The position numbers and the translations under genes were made by a program. Below are positions 9,459-18,169 of a stretch of DNA of 64,000 bases, in pieces; position 1 is the stretch's first letter, and every line of letters begins with the position of its first letter. The notes below the pieces were generated by a model. It did not search any database. It was not told the DNA's origin and saw only the letters and a list, made by a program, of their open reading frames with translations. Source of the DNA: SKHV01 sp963678565 (GTDB lineage: Bacteria; Bacteroidota; Bacteroidia; Bacteroidales; Prolixibacteraceae); the NCBI GenBank assembly GCA_963678565.1, contig OY782875.1, forward strand, positions 2,604,001 to 2,668,000, in the 5' to 3' direction.

Positions 9459-12059
9459 TTATTCTTCGCACATCAACACATCCTCAATCTGATTAATCAC
9501 AGCAGTTGACGAAGTATAAATTCTTGATGCACTATAATCGCCTCCTGTTCCTGAGCCATCAACCTCTTTAGTTGAGGTAGGATTATTATTAAATATAAAG
9601 TCTCGAACGATTAGGTTGTATTGATCTGTATTCGCTTTATCAACCATCGAAACTTTATCACCAAGCTCTGTAGTTAAGGTTAAACCTTCGCTATCGGTTT
9701 CAACTCCAATTTTGAAGTATTTGTTTTTATAAGTATCGAAATAAGTAAATCCGTCGCTTTCTCTAATTGTAGCAGAAGTATAAACCAAGTTCTTATCACG
9801 TCCATCATATATAACAGAATTATCTTGGAAGTGATAACGTAAGAAGCGTCCTAATTTTTTTATGGCATCTTCACGGTCAGCTTGGCTTTCCATATCGTTA
9901 ATTCCTTGAACACCAAAACGGCTTTCCCATGGAGTAATTTTACCATCTATAATTGCATTACGAATTGCTTCATTTGTTGGTACCCAAACTGTATAATGAT
10001 AAGTATTAAAGAACTTAACACTGTAATCAACTCCGAAGTAACTTGATTTACGTACAAATATTTCATAAGTATGATTGGCAGGGAAACCAGTGCAAAGATC
10101 TAAGAACTCACCATAGCGAGAAGTATCTGAACTCAATATTGAATAAGTAGAACGAGTTGGTGTTTGAATCATTTTATCAATAAAATAAGTCTTACCATTC
10201 TCTTGGTCATAATAACCATTCTCTTCAGGATCATCTTTTTTGTAAATTTCACAAACAGTTCCATTCACAATATCACCGCCACCTTGTACCTTAAGGTTTA
10301 CTCCTGAACCTTCAACTTTTACATGACACCCAGCCTTATTCAAATAAAACTCTTTTCCTGAAGTTACATCATCTACTACGATATGGTTATTTAATATATC
10401 GAGTAAACGGTTATTGATAAAAGTTTGGTCTTCTACCACCCCAACAGAGTCTCCTAAAACATTATTTACAATATCGTAGGTATAAACAGTTGCATAAACT
10501 GCATCATCTTCAAAATCGTATCTGAATTTTAATGCTGCAGGTACATCTTTTCCGACCGTATAAGGATCAATATATCCTTCAAAAGCCGCGTCGGTTGGAA
10601 CAAAGAAACTATAGGTACTGTCCCCCACCATTGCATTTAGGTAAAGTCTAAATTTATTTTGCAACACAACCCAGTTCATTATTTTAGCATTCTCACTAAA
10701 AAGAACCGGGCCATATACTGAAACATAATCATCCGGTGGGAACACTTTGTTTGTAATATATACGACACCATTTACTCCAAGATAACTATCAATGACATTG
10801 CTTGTTTCAATTGGAATTTTTGAGTTTTCAGCATCAGTCATTTTAGGGAAAAGAGAAGGAATAGAACTCAAGAAGGATCCCCTCATATGCCTTTTAACAA
10901 ACAATGCTGCAATATCCATTGGAATTGAATCCCATGTTTGATATCTTTCTTTCAATAAACGTCCACTACCATTATTGAAGTAATCATCCATAGCTTCATC
11001 ACTTGGAACAAGCATTGCCCCCATATCATTCTGAAGGTTCAAACCTTCACCGTCGGGAACATAACTATTCCATCCTGGATCAAAATTTAATAAGTAACTC
11101 TTTGGTTTTATGACTATATTATCAGGATAATTAGTTTCTCCTCCAAGTTGTGCATAAAACTTTTTAACAAAAATTGAGTCATTACCTCCAAAAGTTCCTT
11201 CTTCTTCTGTTAACTCTCTCATAGTTTGTGTTAATCCTGCATCATAATATGGTGCACAAAAGCGATCCAAAATGGAACCAAATATTGAAGTTGATTCATT
11301 ATTCTGCACGAAGTCAGCCATATTTGTACGTGGAGTTAAAACATCTTCCAATACGTTTATGTAACCATTTTTACAAGTAATATCTCTTTTAATAACTTTG
11401 ATATCAAAAATATGTGCATCGTTTGCATTTCTTGATACTCCAGTAATTAGTTCAAAATCTTCATCTGTAATACCAGATTTTATAATTTGACTTGGTAAGA
11501 AATGCAATAAAGGGTAATTGGTATTATCCTTTGCTAAATAGGCGCCATTTTCGCGATAATAATTCCAATACTTTCCTCCATCGGGAAGTTGGTCTCCACT
11601 TAAAAATGGAATACTATCCTTAAATGAATATGACGATACGCGACGCATCGCACTACCTTCAACAAGCACTTCACCATCTTTATAATTACTAAGCGTTTCT
11701 ATTAAATATGCATTATCAATCATCGCATATTTAATGATCATCTTTTTCTGAGCTGCTGTTAAATCTTCATAGCGATTAACTCCCCAAGGGTTGCTTTCGA
11801 AGAATTTACTAAAAGATGAATCTTTAGCCACAAACAAGGTTTTACTACCCGTTTTTGCTAAAACTCCTTTCAATTCAGCATCTTCAATCAATTTGACGTA
11901 AGTCGTGAAGTTGCCATCTTCTTTTAAATAATCATAAATACTGGAACCAAGCCACTCTGGATCATCGCCATCATTATAAATATAATGATCGTCGCATGAG
12001 CCCAAGCCTAATAAAATGCTAAGAAATGCCAGATAAAAAATTGACCTTTTTAAATTCAT
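9459..12059 (-). CDS. Large surface lipoprotein with four FAS1 domains
   Basis: First gene of the minus-strand operon, 866 residues, with lipobox LLGLGSC (Cys near 23). Four FAS1-like units can be followed: about 40-240 (KTLFVAKDSSFSKFF), 245-445 (GAMLVPSDEAMDDYF, closing GVNGVVYITNKVFPP), 446-640 (YSFFVPTDAAFEGYI, closing KTYFIDKMIQTP) and 645-860 (YTVWVPTNEAIRNAI). These repeated strand-turn signatures are the basis for the call. Its leader position and size suggest it is the major extracellular component of the locus, with a binding or adhesive role; this is inference. The 3' end overlaps the alternative upstream start of susC, so translation of the two is likely coupled. Confidence 0.88.
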   Translation of the reverse strand: MNLKRSIFYLAFLSILLGLGSCDDHYIYNDGDDPEWLGSSIYDYLKEDGNFTTYVKLIEDAELKGVLAKTGSKTLFVAKDSSFSKFFESNPWGVNRYEDLTAAQKKMIIKYAMIDNAYLIETLSNYKDGEVLVEGSAMRRVSSYSFKDSIPFLSGDQLPDGGKYWNYYRENGAYLAKDNTNYPLLHFLPSQIIKSGITDEDFELITGVSRNANDAHIFDIKVIKRDITCKNGYINVLEDVLTPRTNMADFVQNNESTSIFGSILDRFCAPYYDAGLTQTMRELTEEEGTFGGNDSIFVKKFYAQLGGETNYPDNIVIKPKSYLLNFDPGWNSYVPDGEGLNLQNDMGAMLVPSDEAMDDYFNNGSGRLLKERYQTWDSIPMDIAALFVKRHMRGSFLSSIPSLFPKMTDAENSKIPIETSNVIDSYLGVNGVVYITNKVFPPDDYVSVYGPVLFSENAKIMNWVVLQNKFRLYLNAMVGDSTYSFFVPTDAAFEGYIDPYTVGKDVPAALKFRYDFEDDAVYATVYTYDIVNNVLGDSVGVVEDQTFINNRLLDILNNHIVVDDVTSGKEFYLNKAGCHVKVEGSGVNLKVQGGGDIVNGTVCEIYKKDDPEENGYYDQENGKTYFIDKMIQTPTRSTYSILSSDTSRYGEFLDLCTGFPANHTYEIFVRKSSYFGVDYSVKFFNTYHYTVWVPTNEAIRNAIIDGKITPWESRFGVQGINDMESQADREDAIKKLGRFLRYHFQDNSVIYDGRDKNLVYTSATIRESDGFTYFDTYKNKYFKIGVETDSEGLTLTTELGDKVSMVDKANTDQYNLIVRDFIFNNNPTSTKEVDGSGTGGDYSASRIYTSSTAVINQIEDVLMCEE

Positions 12060-12505
12060 ACTTATAGGTTTGTAATATTTTTTTTAATTAACCTCAAAAA
12101 TATATATTAATGTTAAAATATCTTAATTTAAAACGAAGCGTAAATTTATGCTGTCGAGCTATTTTATAGTATAAATAATTCGTATTAATGGAGGACAATA
12201 AAATATTTTTGTTAAAATATGATATCATCGAAAATTACACAAAACCAAATAAAACACTCATTTTCAAACCATTAAGCAAAACAACCATGAATAAGCACTA
12301 AATAAGTTAGAGTGGACTATCTGATAATTGATGTAAACTTTCTCAAGTTTATAAATGTTATTTAATGTCGAACTTTTTATTAAATGCTGAAATACGGATT
12401 TAACAATATATCTCCATATGTAATAATACGTTCATATATAACAAGTATAATTCCAATATTTTTCCCTAATTGCAGTTTTAAATATTAACACATTTATTCG
12501 TGCAA
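12060..12505. other. Divergent intergenic region with no gene I can support
   Basis: This 446-base AT-rich stretch separates the minus-strand FAS1/Sus operon from the plus-strand AsmA-like gene. It should hold both promoters. I see a TAnnTTTG-type element on the minus strand near 12095-12102 and another such octamer on the plus strand at 12204-12211, plus a 10-base palindrome ATGATATCAT at 12219-12228. A 37-codon open frame at 12188-12301 has no ribosome site and is not called as a gene. No anti-sigma/ECF sigma pair, which often controls Sus-like loci, is encoded here. Confidence 0.6.
12095..12102 (-). promoter_or_regulatory. Candidate -7 element for the FAS1/Sus operon
   Basis: On the minus strand the octamer reads TATTTTTG, an exact match to the Bacteroidota -7 consensus TAnnTTTG, 36 bases before the ATG at 12059. 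I found no clear TTTG at the -33 position, and such octamers are common in AT-rich DNA, so this is only a candidate. Confidence 0.3.
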
Positions 12506-14929
12506 ATGAAGAGAAATCGAGGCATACTTATTACTCTAATCACAATTAGTTTAATTTTCTTATTAATTCCTTTGTTTGTTAAGCCAATTATTAAAAATAT
12601 AATTAACTCCAAATTAACACAAACTTATCGAATTAATGACCTAAGAATCAACAATTTTTCAGATTTCCCGAACTGGAAGATTAGTGTCAATCAATTAAAG
12701 AGTGAAGGACAATCAGACTCAATAATGGCTGAGAACATTTCTTTAATAATTTTCCCTATCGAATTATTAAAAGATACCGTCAATATAAAAACAATAAAGG
12801 TTCATAGTCTTTATGTGTCTTCAATCAATCAAAAAGATACTGCAAGGGCACAAACCAACATTACGAATCCCAGCAACAAAAAACAAAGTAAAACACTAAG
12901 ATTTGGAAACATAGAAATAGAGCATTTAAACTTCAAAAAGACAAACAAATCCGATAAGTTTAAATTTTTAGTTGCAAATTCGAAGATTCAAATTCAGTGT
13001 CTTAAAAATAGTTATCAAATAAACTCTGAAGTAGAGAAATTAAACATTTCGTATGATAACTTAAACTATTTCACCAAGAGCAATTTTACTTTCAAAACTG
13101 GTTTACGAATTAATAATTTAAATTCTTTTCAATTTGAAGAAGGAAAAACACTAATTAATGATGAACTAGTTAATATCAAAGGAGATTTCGAATTCAAAAA
13201 ACATTTAGCCTTAAATATTGATTATGAACACAGGCCAAATTCATTAAAACAACTTCTTGAAAATAAATCTAATTTACCATCAATATATAACTACATAGTA
13301 AATGGTCAGGTAGCAATAAAAGGATCAATTAAAGGAAAATTCACAAAGACGTCCTTTCCTGTTATAAACTATGAAATTCTTGTTGATTCTCTGAAATTAG
13401 TCGATCAATTTTCAAATGAAAATAACATTGAAATACCAATGGTCAAAATCATAGCAAACATGGACCACCCATCCTTAGACTCAATGCGGTTTACCATAAA
13501 TAACACCAAGGTATTTACTAACAATAAGGAAGCATTCATAAATTTAGCCATAAGTAACGCATTCCAGAATCCCAGTATTAGCGGAGATTTAAAAGGCGAA
13601 TTTGACTTGGGAGCACTCAATTTAATATTCCCATCAAACAATTTTGAATTGCACGGAAGTGCGAACATTGATTTAGATCTAATTGGTAATTATATTGATT
13701 TTAAAAACAGTAATTATTCAAATATTATTTCATCAGGTACAATTTCAACCTCGACCATAGAAATTGAGAACAAATATTGGAGCCAACCTCTGAAAGTGAA
13801 AAAATCGCAATTACAACTAATAAATAACCAATTTATAATTCACGATTTTAAAAGCACATATGGGCAGAGTGATCTAACATTTTCTGGAGAATTAAATAAT
13901 GTATTACAATCTATTTTCAATCAAGAAGCTATATTGGCTGACCTCAACTTAACATCTAATTATTTAAATTTAAATCAATTATTTGCAAAGACAAGAACTC
14001 CTCAGCAAACCCAAAAATCAGTTCCAACAACCTCTGTTCTTAAGCAAACAACACAAAAGAAACAAGATCAATTTACATTTCCTGACAAATTAAAACTTAA
14101 GATTAATGGAAATGCCCAGCGAATACTTTTCGATCAAATGAATATTACCAACTTTACAGGCACAATATCGATGTCTCCCAAAAGACTTGAATTGGAAAAA
14201 TGCAAAGCATATCTATTAGATGGTCAACTCTCTTTAACAGGTGCGGTTAGTTTAACACAAGAGAAAGCACCTTATTTTAAAGGAAACATCACACTTAATA
14301 AAATCAATTTTAAAGATTCTTTTAAGCAGCTGAGAATTGTACAAAACTCATTCCCTTTAGCGCAGTATACATCTGGCAAAATCTCAGCAAGTTTAGATTT
14401 AGCAACTTCGCTAAATAAAAATTGGCAAATTAACAACAAAACGTTGGCTTCAAAAGGTAGCATTACAACACATAATCTTGTTCTTAATAATAAAAATGTA
14501 TTACGTCCTTTAGCCGCTGTTGTGAAGTTGAATAAGATCAATAGACTTACCGTTGATGATTTTTCCACGAACTATCAATACGAGAATGAAACCTTAACGC
14601 TCTTCCCTTGCTCCACAAAAATTGCCAACCAGGCAATCAAACTAAACGGAACCTACCAAAGTTCAGGTGAAATGGATTTCTTAATTGATACAAAAGTGGA
14701 TAAAGAAATATTATCAAACAAAATACAAGATATGATACGGTTCATCCCGGGAAATGAACGAATTAAACAAATAGAAATTGGCGCACATATTTCAGGTGAT
14801 CATAAAAAGCCAAACGTTGAAATAGATTACGATAAAATTAGAAAGCAGGTAATGAGCCAAATTAAAACAAGCTCTCCGAAAGAACTAGAAAATGCAGCTA
14901 AAAATCTATTAAAACAGCTTTTCAAATAA
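12506..14929 (+). CDS. AsmA-like inner-membrane-anchored protein
   Basis: The protein of 807 residues has one N-terminal membrane helix (GILITLITISLIFLLIPLFV) and then a long series of beta strands typical of AsmA/TamB-like repeating beta-groove proteins, including the N-terminal IIKNIINSKL..YRINDLRINNFSDFPNW pattern and the C-terminal QIEIGAHISGDHKKPNVEI segment that precedes the end in AsmA homologues. Family members sit in the periplasm and are linked to lipid transport to the outer membrane or to control of outer-membrane assembly. I chose ATG 12506; a GTG two codons earlier is also possible. The gene stands alone, 89 bases before a methyltransferase gene on the same strand. Confidence 0.8.
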   Translation: MKRNRGILITLITISLIFLLIPLFVKPIIKNIINSKLTQTYRINDLRINNFSDFPNWKISVNQLKSEGQSDSIMAENISLIIFPIELLKDTVNIKTIKVHSLYVSSINQKDTARAQTNITNPSNKKQSKTLRFGNIEIEHLNFKKTNKSDKFKFLVANSKIQIQCLKNSYQINSEVEKLNISYDNLNYFTKSNFTFKTGLRINNLNSFQFEEGKTLINDELVNIKGDFEFKKHLALNIDYEHRPNSLKQLLENKSNLPSIYNYIVNGQVAIKGSIKGKFTKTSFPVINYEILVDSLKLVDQFSNENNIEIPMVKIIANMDHPSLDSMRFTINNTKVFTNNKEAFINLAISNAFQNPSISGDLKGEFDLGALNLIFPSNNFELHGSANIDLDLIGNYIDFKNSNYSNIISSGTISTSTIEIENKYWSQPLKVKKSQLQLINNQFIIHDFKSTYGQSDLTFSGELNNVLQSIFNQEAILADLNLTSNYLNLNQLFAKTRTPQQTQKSVPTTSVLKQTTQKKQDQFTFPDKLKLKINGNAQRILFDQMNITNFTGTISMSPKRLELEKCKAYLLDGQLSLTGAVSLTQEKAPYFKGNITLNKINFKDSFKQLRIVQNSFPLAQYTSGKISASLDLATSLNKNWQINNKTLASKGSITTHNLVLNNKNVLRPLAAVVKLNKINRLTVDDFSTNYQYENETLTLFPCSTKIANQAIKLNGTYQSSGEMDFLIDTKVDKEILSNKIQDMIRFIPGNERIKQIEIGAHISGDHKKPNVEIDYDKIRKQVMSQIKTSSPKELENAAKNLLKQLFK

Positions 14930-15018
14930 ATAACGATTTAGCACAGATTATTCTCCCATTCACTTTATTATTACATTTTCGTCCATATGATGTGTACTTT
15001 AACCTGAAATTCAATTGA

Positions 15019-15834
15019 ATGAATAAAATACTTCCGTTTATTAATCCAATTCAATGGATAAAAGCAGGAAATTTTGCTCGAAAAAATAAAAGATTTGATA
15101 AATCATCTTACGACCTGGAGCTTTACCTTTATTCTCAGATTCTTTCAAATGACATGCTTCATTATGGTTACTTTGAAAATCCACATACCCCACCTGAAAC
15201 AATTTCATTAAAAGACATAGAAGATGCGCAACTTAGCTATGCAAATCTCCTATTGGAAAAAGTTATCGACAAGCAATCCCCGGTATTAGATATTGGTTGT
15301 GGTATGGGGGGACTATCTAATATGATTTCCATCCAAAATGATAAAGTTGAAAGCTTAACACCAAACAAAAACCAAATTCATTTTATTCGCAAGCGATTTC
15401 CACAGCTCACAACACACAACTATAAATACGAGAATTTTAAGACCAAACATAAATACGGAACGATTATCAATTCCGAATCGCTCCAATATATCGATTTAGA
15501 TCAAGCAATTGCAAAATCCAACTCAATAATAAAAGAAAATGGGCGCTGGATAATTTGCGATTATTTTAGTAACGAGAAAAAGGGAAACAATCAAAAACCA
15601 CATCATTTAGAAACCTTTCTCAAAAAAGCGAAAAGCAACGGATGGACAATTGCAACTAAAACCGATATTACCGCAAATATTCTACCAACAATGGCTTATG
15701 TTGATATGCTTGCCAATCGCTTCTTAATTCCTTTTAAACATTTTGCTTACGAAAAATTGCGATTTAAAAAGCCTCACTTATTCTTTCTTACAGAAAAAAT
15801 CAGAAGTGGATTTGATAAAAAAATTACTCATTAA
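15019..15834 (+). CDS. Class I SAM-dependent methyltransferase
   Basis: The 271-residue protein carries SAM-binding motif I VLDIGCGMGGLS at residues 89-100, followed by a Rossmann-like arrangement (VESLTPNKNQIHFI, then TIINSESLQYIDLDQAI and GRWIICDYFS). The N-terminal part with SNDMLHYGYFENP resembles the substrate region of cyclopropane-fatty-acid-synthase-like and sterol-type methyltransferases, where the substrate is often a lipid or small hydrophobic molecule. The exact substrate cannot be read from the sequence. There is no signal peptide, so it is cytoplasmic. No neighbouring biosynthetic gene helps to define the pathway. Confidence 0.85.
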   Translation: MNKILPFINPIQWIKAGNFARKNKRFDKSSYDLELYLYSQILSNDMLHYGYFENPHTPPETISLKDIEDAQLSYANLLLEKVIDKQSPVLDIGCGMGGLSNMISIQNDKVESLTPNKNQIHFIRKRFPQLTTHNYKYENFKTKHKYGTIINSESLQYIDLDQAIAKSNSIIKENGRWIICDYFSNEKKGNNQKPHHLETFLKKAKSNGWTIATKTDITANILPTMAYVDMLANRFLIPFKHFAYEKLRFKKPHLFFLTEKIRSGFDKKITH

Positions 15835-15983
15835 ACCAGAAAAGTAATGCCAGAAGTTTTCACAAAGGAGCGGAAATACATGTTAATTGTGCTGGTAAAG
15901 GAATAAACATTCATCAGAAAGCATTCTGTAAACCATATTCGATTAATCGATTAACAATCACAAGCTATTTTAGAAGAATTTGA

Positions 15984-16796
15984 TCAAATAAATAACAGTA
16001 AACTCACCGCCATCACTACCATCCCTGCAATTAATCCTCCAATTGCCATGTGATGTTCTCCATACTCTTCAGCAGTTGGCAATAGTTCATCCAACGAAAT
16101 GTAAACCATAATTCCTGCCACACCTGCGAATATGATACCGAACATCGAATCATTAATAAAACTTCGCAATATAAAATAACCAATAATCGCGCCAATTGGC
16201 TCTGCCAAACCCGATCCAAAAGAATACCAAAATGCTTTTTTACGACTTTTTGTTGCATAGTATAAAGGAACAGAAACTGCAATACCTTCTGGAATATTGT
16301 GAATTGCAATGGCTACAGCAATACTTATCCCTAAAGTTGGATCGTGCAAAGCTCCCATAAAAGTTGCCAAACCCTCTGGAAAGTTATGAATGGCAATGGC
16401 CAATGCCGAAAATAAGCCCATCCGAAGCAATTTTTGATCGCTTGGTTTTTTCTTTTTAAGTTCTTTATCATCAATACTTTTAATCTCATGCGGGTTTTCC
16501 ATATTCGGAATCAATCGATCGATAATGGCAATTAATGCAACACCACTAAAGAAAGCAATCACAGTATATATATTTCCAAGTTTTTCGCCATGCACCAACA
16601 TCAAGGAATCTTTTGCTTTTACAAAAATCTCAATCATTGAAACATAAATCATTACACCAGCAGAAAATCCTAGTGAACCCGCCAAAAACTTTGGATTGAA
16701 ATCTTTCGACAACATCGACATGGCACTTCCAATCCCTGTTGAAAGGCCCGCAAAAAGTGTTAAACCAAAAGCAAATAAAATATTTGTAGTGATCAT
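15984..16796 (-). CDS. zupT: ZIP family divalent metal transporter (ZupT-like)
   Basis: The protein of about 270 residues has around eight membrane helices and the two ZIP family metal-site motifs HNFPEGLATF and HNIPEGIAVS on adjacent helices, which in this family carry Zn2+, Fe2+, Mn2+ or Co2+ into the cytoplasm. I placed the start at the ATG at 16796 (MITTNILFAFGLTLF); the longer open frame to 16847 would overlap the end of the upstream regulator gene and adds non-membrane residues. The stop of the DtxR-type regulator lies 7 bases before this start, so the two form an operon, and metal-dependent repression of both is expected. The preferred metal is not visible; the regulator suggests Mn or Fe. 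Confidence 0.92.
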   Translation of the reverse strand: MITTNILFAFGLTLFAGLSTGIGSAMSMLSKDFNPKFLAGSLGFSAGVMIYVSMIEIFVKAKDSLMLVHGEKLGNIYTVIAFFSGVALIAIIDRLIPNMENPHEIKSIDDKELKKKKPSDQKLLRMGLFSALAIAIHNFPEGLATFMGALHDPTLGISIAVAIAIHNIPEGIAVSVPLYYATKSRKKAFWYSFGSGLAEPIGAIIGYFILRSFINDSMFGIIFAGVAGIMVYISLDELLPTAEEYGEHHMAIGGLIAGMVVMAVSLLLFI

Positions 16797-16803
16797 ATCT
16801 AAA

Positions 16804-17214
16804 TTAAATTTTATCAAGGTTGGGAATTGGAGTACCATGTGGATCAACCTTTGGCATTCCTAATAATTCTTCAATTTTATCAGCTAAAAAATCAGATGTT
16901 TGATGCTCAAGCAATTCAGCTTCGCGATGTATTTCATCCAACGAGAGGTTAAAGTTTTCAAATAAGAAAGTTTCCCATAAACGATGCTTACGAATTACAG
17001 AAAGTGCCATTTTTTGACCTTTTGCAGTTAGCAATATTGGTTTATACTTTTGATAATAAATAAGATTCTTACGCGCCAATTTTCTAGACATATCGGTAGT
17101 TGCAGCATTCGAAATATTTAATTCAGAAGCTATTGATCCCGGCTTTGTATCTTTTTCGCCATTCTCATTTAAATGGTAAACTGTTTTAATAAAATTTTCA
17201 ACTGATACTGACAT
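16804..17214 (-). CDS. DtxR/MntR-family metal-dependent repressor
   Basis: The 136-residue protein has a winged HTH (GSIASELNISNAATTDMSRKLARKNLIYYQKYKPILLT) and the DtxR dimerisation and metal-binding domain, with HRLWETFLFENFNLSLDEIHREAE and the ending MPKVDPHGTPIP that are signatures of the family. It lacks the C-terminal SH3/FeoA-like domain, so it resembles the short MntR form. Binding of Fe2+ or Mn2+ lets such proteins bind palindromic operators and shut off uptake genes. It is the first gene of a two-gene unit with the ZIP transporter, and two related palindromes lie 13-60 bases upstream of its start, which fits autoregulation. Confidence 0.93.
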   Translation of the reverse strand: MSVSVENFIKTVYHLNENGEKDTKPGSIASELNISNAATTDMSRKLARKNLIYYQKYKPILLTAKGQKMALSVIRKHRLWETFLFENFNLSLDEIHREAELLEHQTSDFLADKIEELLGMPKVDPHGTPIPNLDKI

Positions 17215-17224
17215 TACCTTAATT

Positions 17225-17240
17225 TTTAAGTATACTTAAA
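17225..17240. promoter_or_regulatory. Candidate DtxR/MntR operator 1
   Basis: TTTAAGTATACTTAAA is a perfect 16-base palindrome located 11 bases upstream of the regulator start codon. The core TAAGT-2-ACTTA is repeated 36 bases further upstream. Its form resembles the TTTAGG/CCTAAA-type operators of the DtxR/MntR family, though the bases differ. Assignment rests on position and symmetry. Confidence 0.6.
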
Positions 17241-17260
17241 TAAATAAGGTAAATAAAAGA

Positions 17261-17276
17261 AATAAGTTCACTTAAA
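17261..17276. promoter_or_regulatory. Candidate DtxR/MntR operator 2
   Basis: AATAAGTTCACTTAAA keeps the same TAAGT-2-ACTTA half-sites as the palindrome at 17225-17240 with a different two-base centre. The centres are 36 bases apart. Two copies in the 94-base gap between modD and the regulator gene make chance less likely. Confidence 0.55.
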
Positions 17277-17308
17277 AACAAAAATTGTCTAACTTTTTTT
17301 GAAAATCA

Positions 17309-18154
17309 TTAAGAATTCGTGATCTGAACTTTAATATTTGCGGGGGGGCCAAAATACATCCATGAACTCACCAAAACATCGGCTCCGCTTTGGGCATATT
17401 CTGCTGCATTTGTGCCATTTACACCACCAGCGGCTAGAACCAAAATTTCTGGCGCAATTGATTTACATTTTTGCAGACACAACTTAAATTCTTCGGTGGA
17501 CATTTTATCAATTTGTACTGCATCGGCGTTGGCTTGTGCAACTAAAATAGCCTGCTCGAGAGTATGTGCTTCCACTACAATTTTACGTTCTTTTTGCTTT
17601 TTTCGAATTGTTTTAATTGTATCTGTTAAATTTTCGTAGCCTCCTGTAAAATCAAGATGTTCTTTAAATATAAGAATCGTGTCAGAAACTCCCGTTCGAT
17701 GTGGAACACCTCCACCAGCCATCAATGCTTTCAGTGCTACTTTTTTTAAATATGGAGGATGTTTTCGAGTTCCGGCCACAGAAATACCGGGATTAATTGC
17801 TCGTGCTTTTGTAAGCATTAAATGGGTTCGGGTGGCAATACTCGATGCAAACTCGATCATCACTCCTCCTGAACGCCAAACCGAATGAATTGCAGCAGCA
17901 TCGCCTTCGGCCATAATAATCGTATCCCCTTTTTTTACTGCAGTACCTGACTTAACCACTTCTAAAACTTTTATTCCCAATTTAAGATACAATCGAACAC
18001 ATTCTTCGGTTCCACAAATCAAAAGATCTTCACGAGCATAAATGTGTAATGACGCATTTTTCCCTTCTAATGCAAGCAAATCTGTGGTCATATCTCCTAA
18101 AGGAGCATCATCCTCTAATAATTTATCAATATCGTTTTCTGTAAAAAATACCAT
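17309..18154 (-). CDS. modD: ModD-type protein, NadC (quinolinate phosphoribosyltransferase) paralogue of molybdenum operons
   Basis: The 281-residue protein has the nicotinate-nucleotide pyrophosphorylase fold: N-terminal DDAPLGDMTTDLL, the AGTRKHPPYLKKVALKALMAGG segment, and C-terminal barrel strands VEAHTLEQAILVAQANADAVQIDKM and ILVLAAGGVNGTNAAEYAQSGADVLVSS. In NadC the motif is TRKTxPGLR; here it is TRKHPPYLK, as is typical for ModD, whose biochemical function is not settled. It is the last gene of the molybdate operon, 15 bases after modC, and its conserved presence in such operons argues for a molybdenum-linked role over NAD synthesis. Confidence 0.9.
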   Translation of the reverse strand: MVFFTENDIDKLLEDDAPLGDMTTDLLALEGKNASLHIYAREDLLICGTEECVRLYLKLGIKVLEVVKSGTAVKKGDTIIMAEGDAAAIHSVWRSGGVMIEFASSIATRTHLMLTKARAINPGISVAGTRKHPPYLKKVALKALMAGGGVPHRTGVSDTILIFKEHLDFTGGYENLTDTIKTIRKKQKERKIVVEAHTLEQAILVAQANADAVQIDKMSTEEFKLCLQKCKSIAPEILVLAAGGVNGTNAAEYAQSGADVLVSSWMYFGPPANIKVQITNS

Positions 18155-18169
18155 GTTTTTCTTCTTGAA

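Noticed and set aside
12188..12301. Short open frame of 37 codons in the divergent gap
   Set aside because: No ribosome site, AT-biased composition, no recognisable protein; open frames of this size are expected by chance.
16796..16847. Longer N-terminus for the ZIP transporter
   Set aside because: It would overlap the end of the regulator gene and adds residues that do not fit the first membrane helix; the ATG at 16796 suits the operon better.
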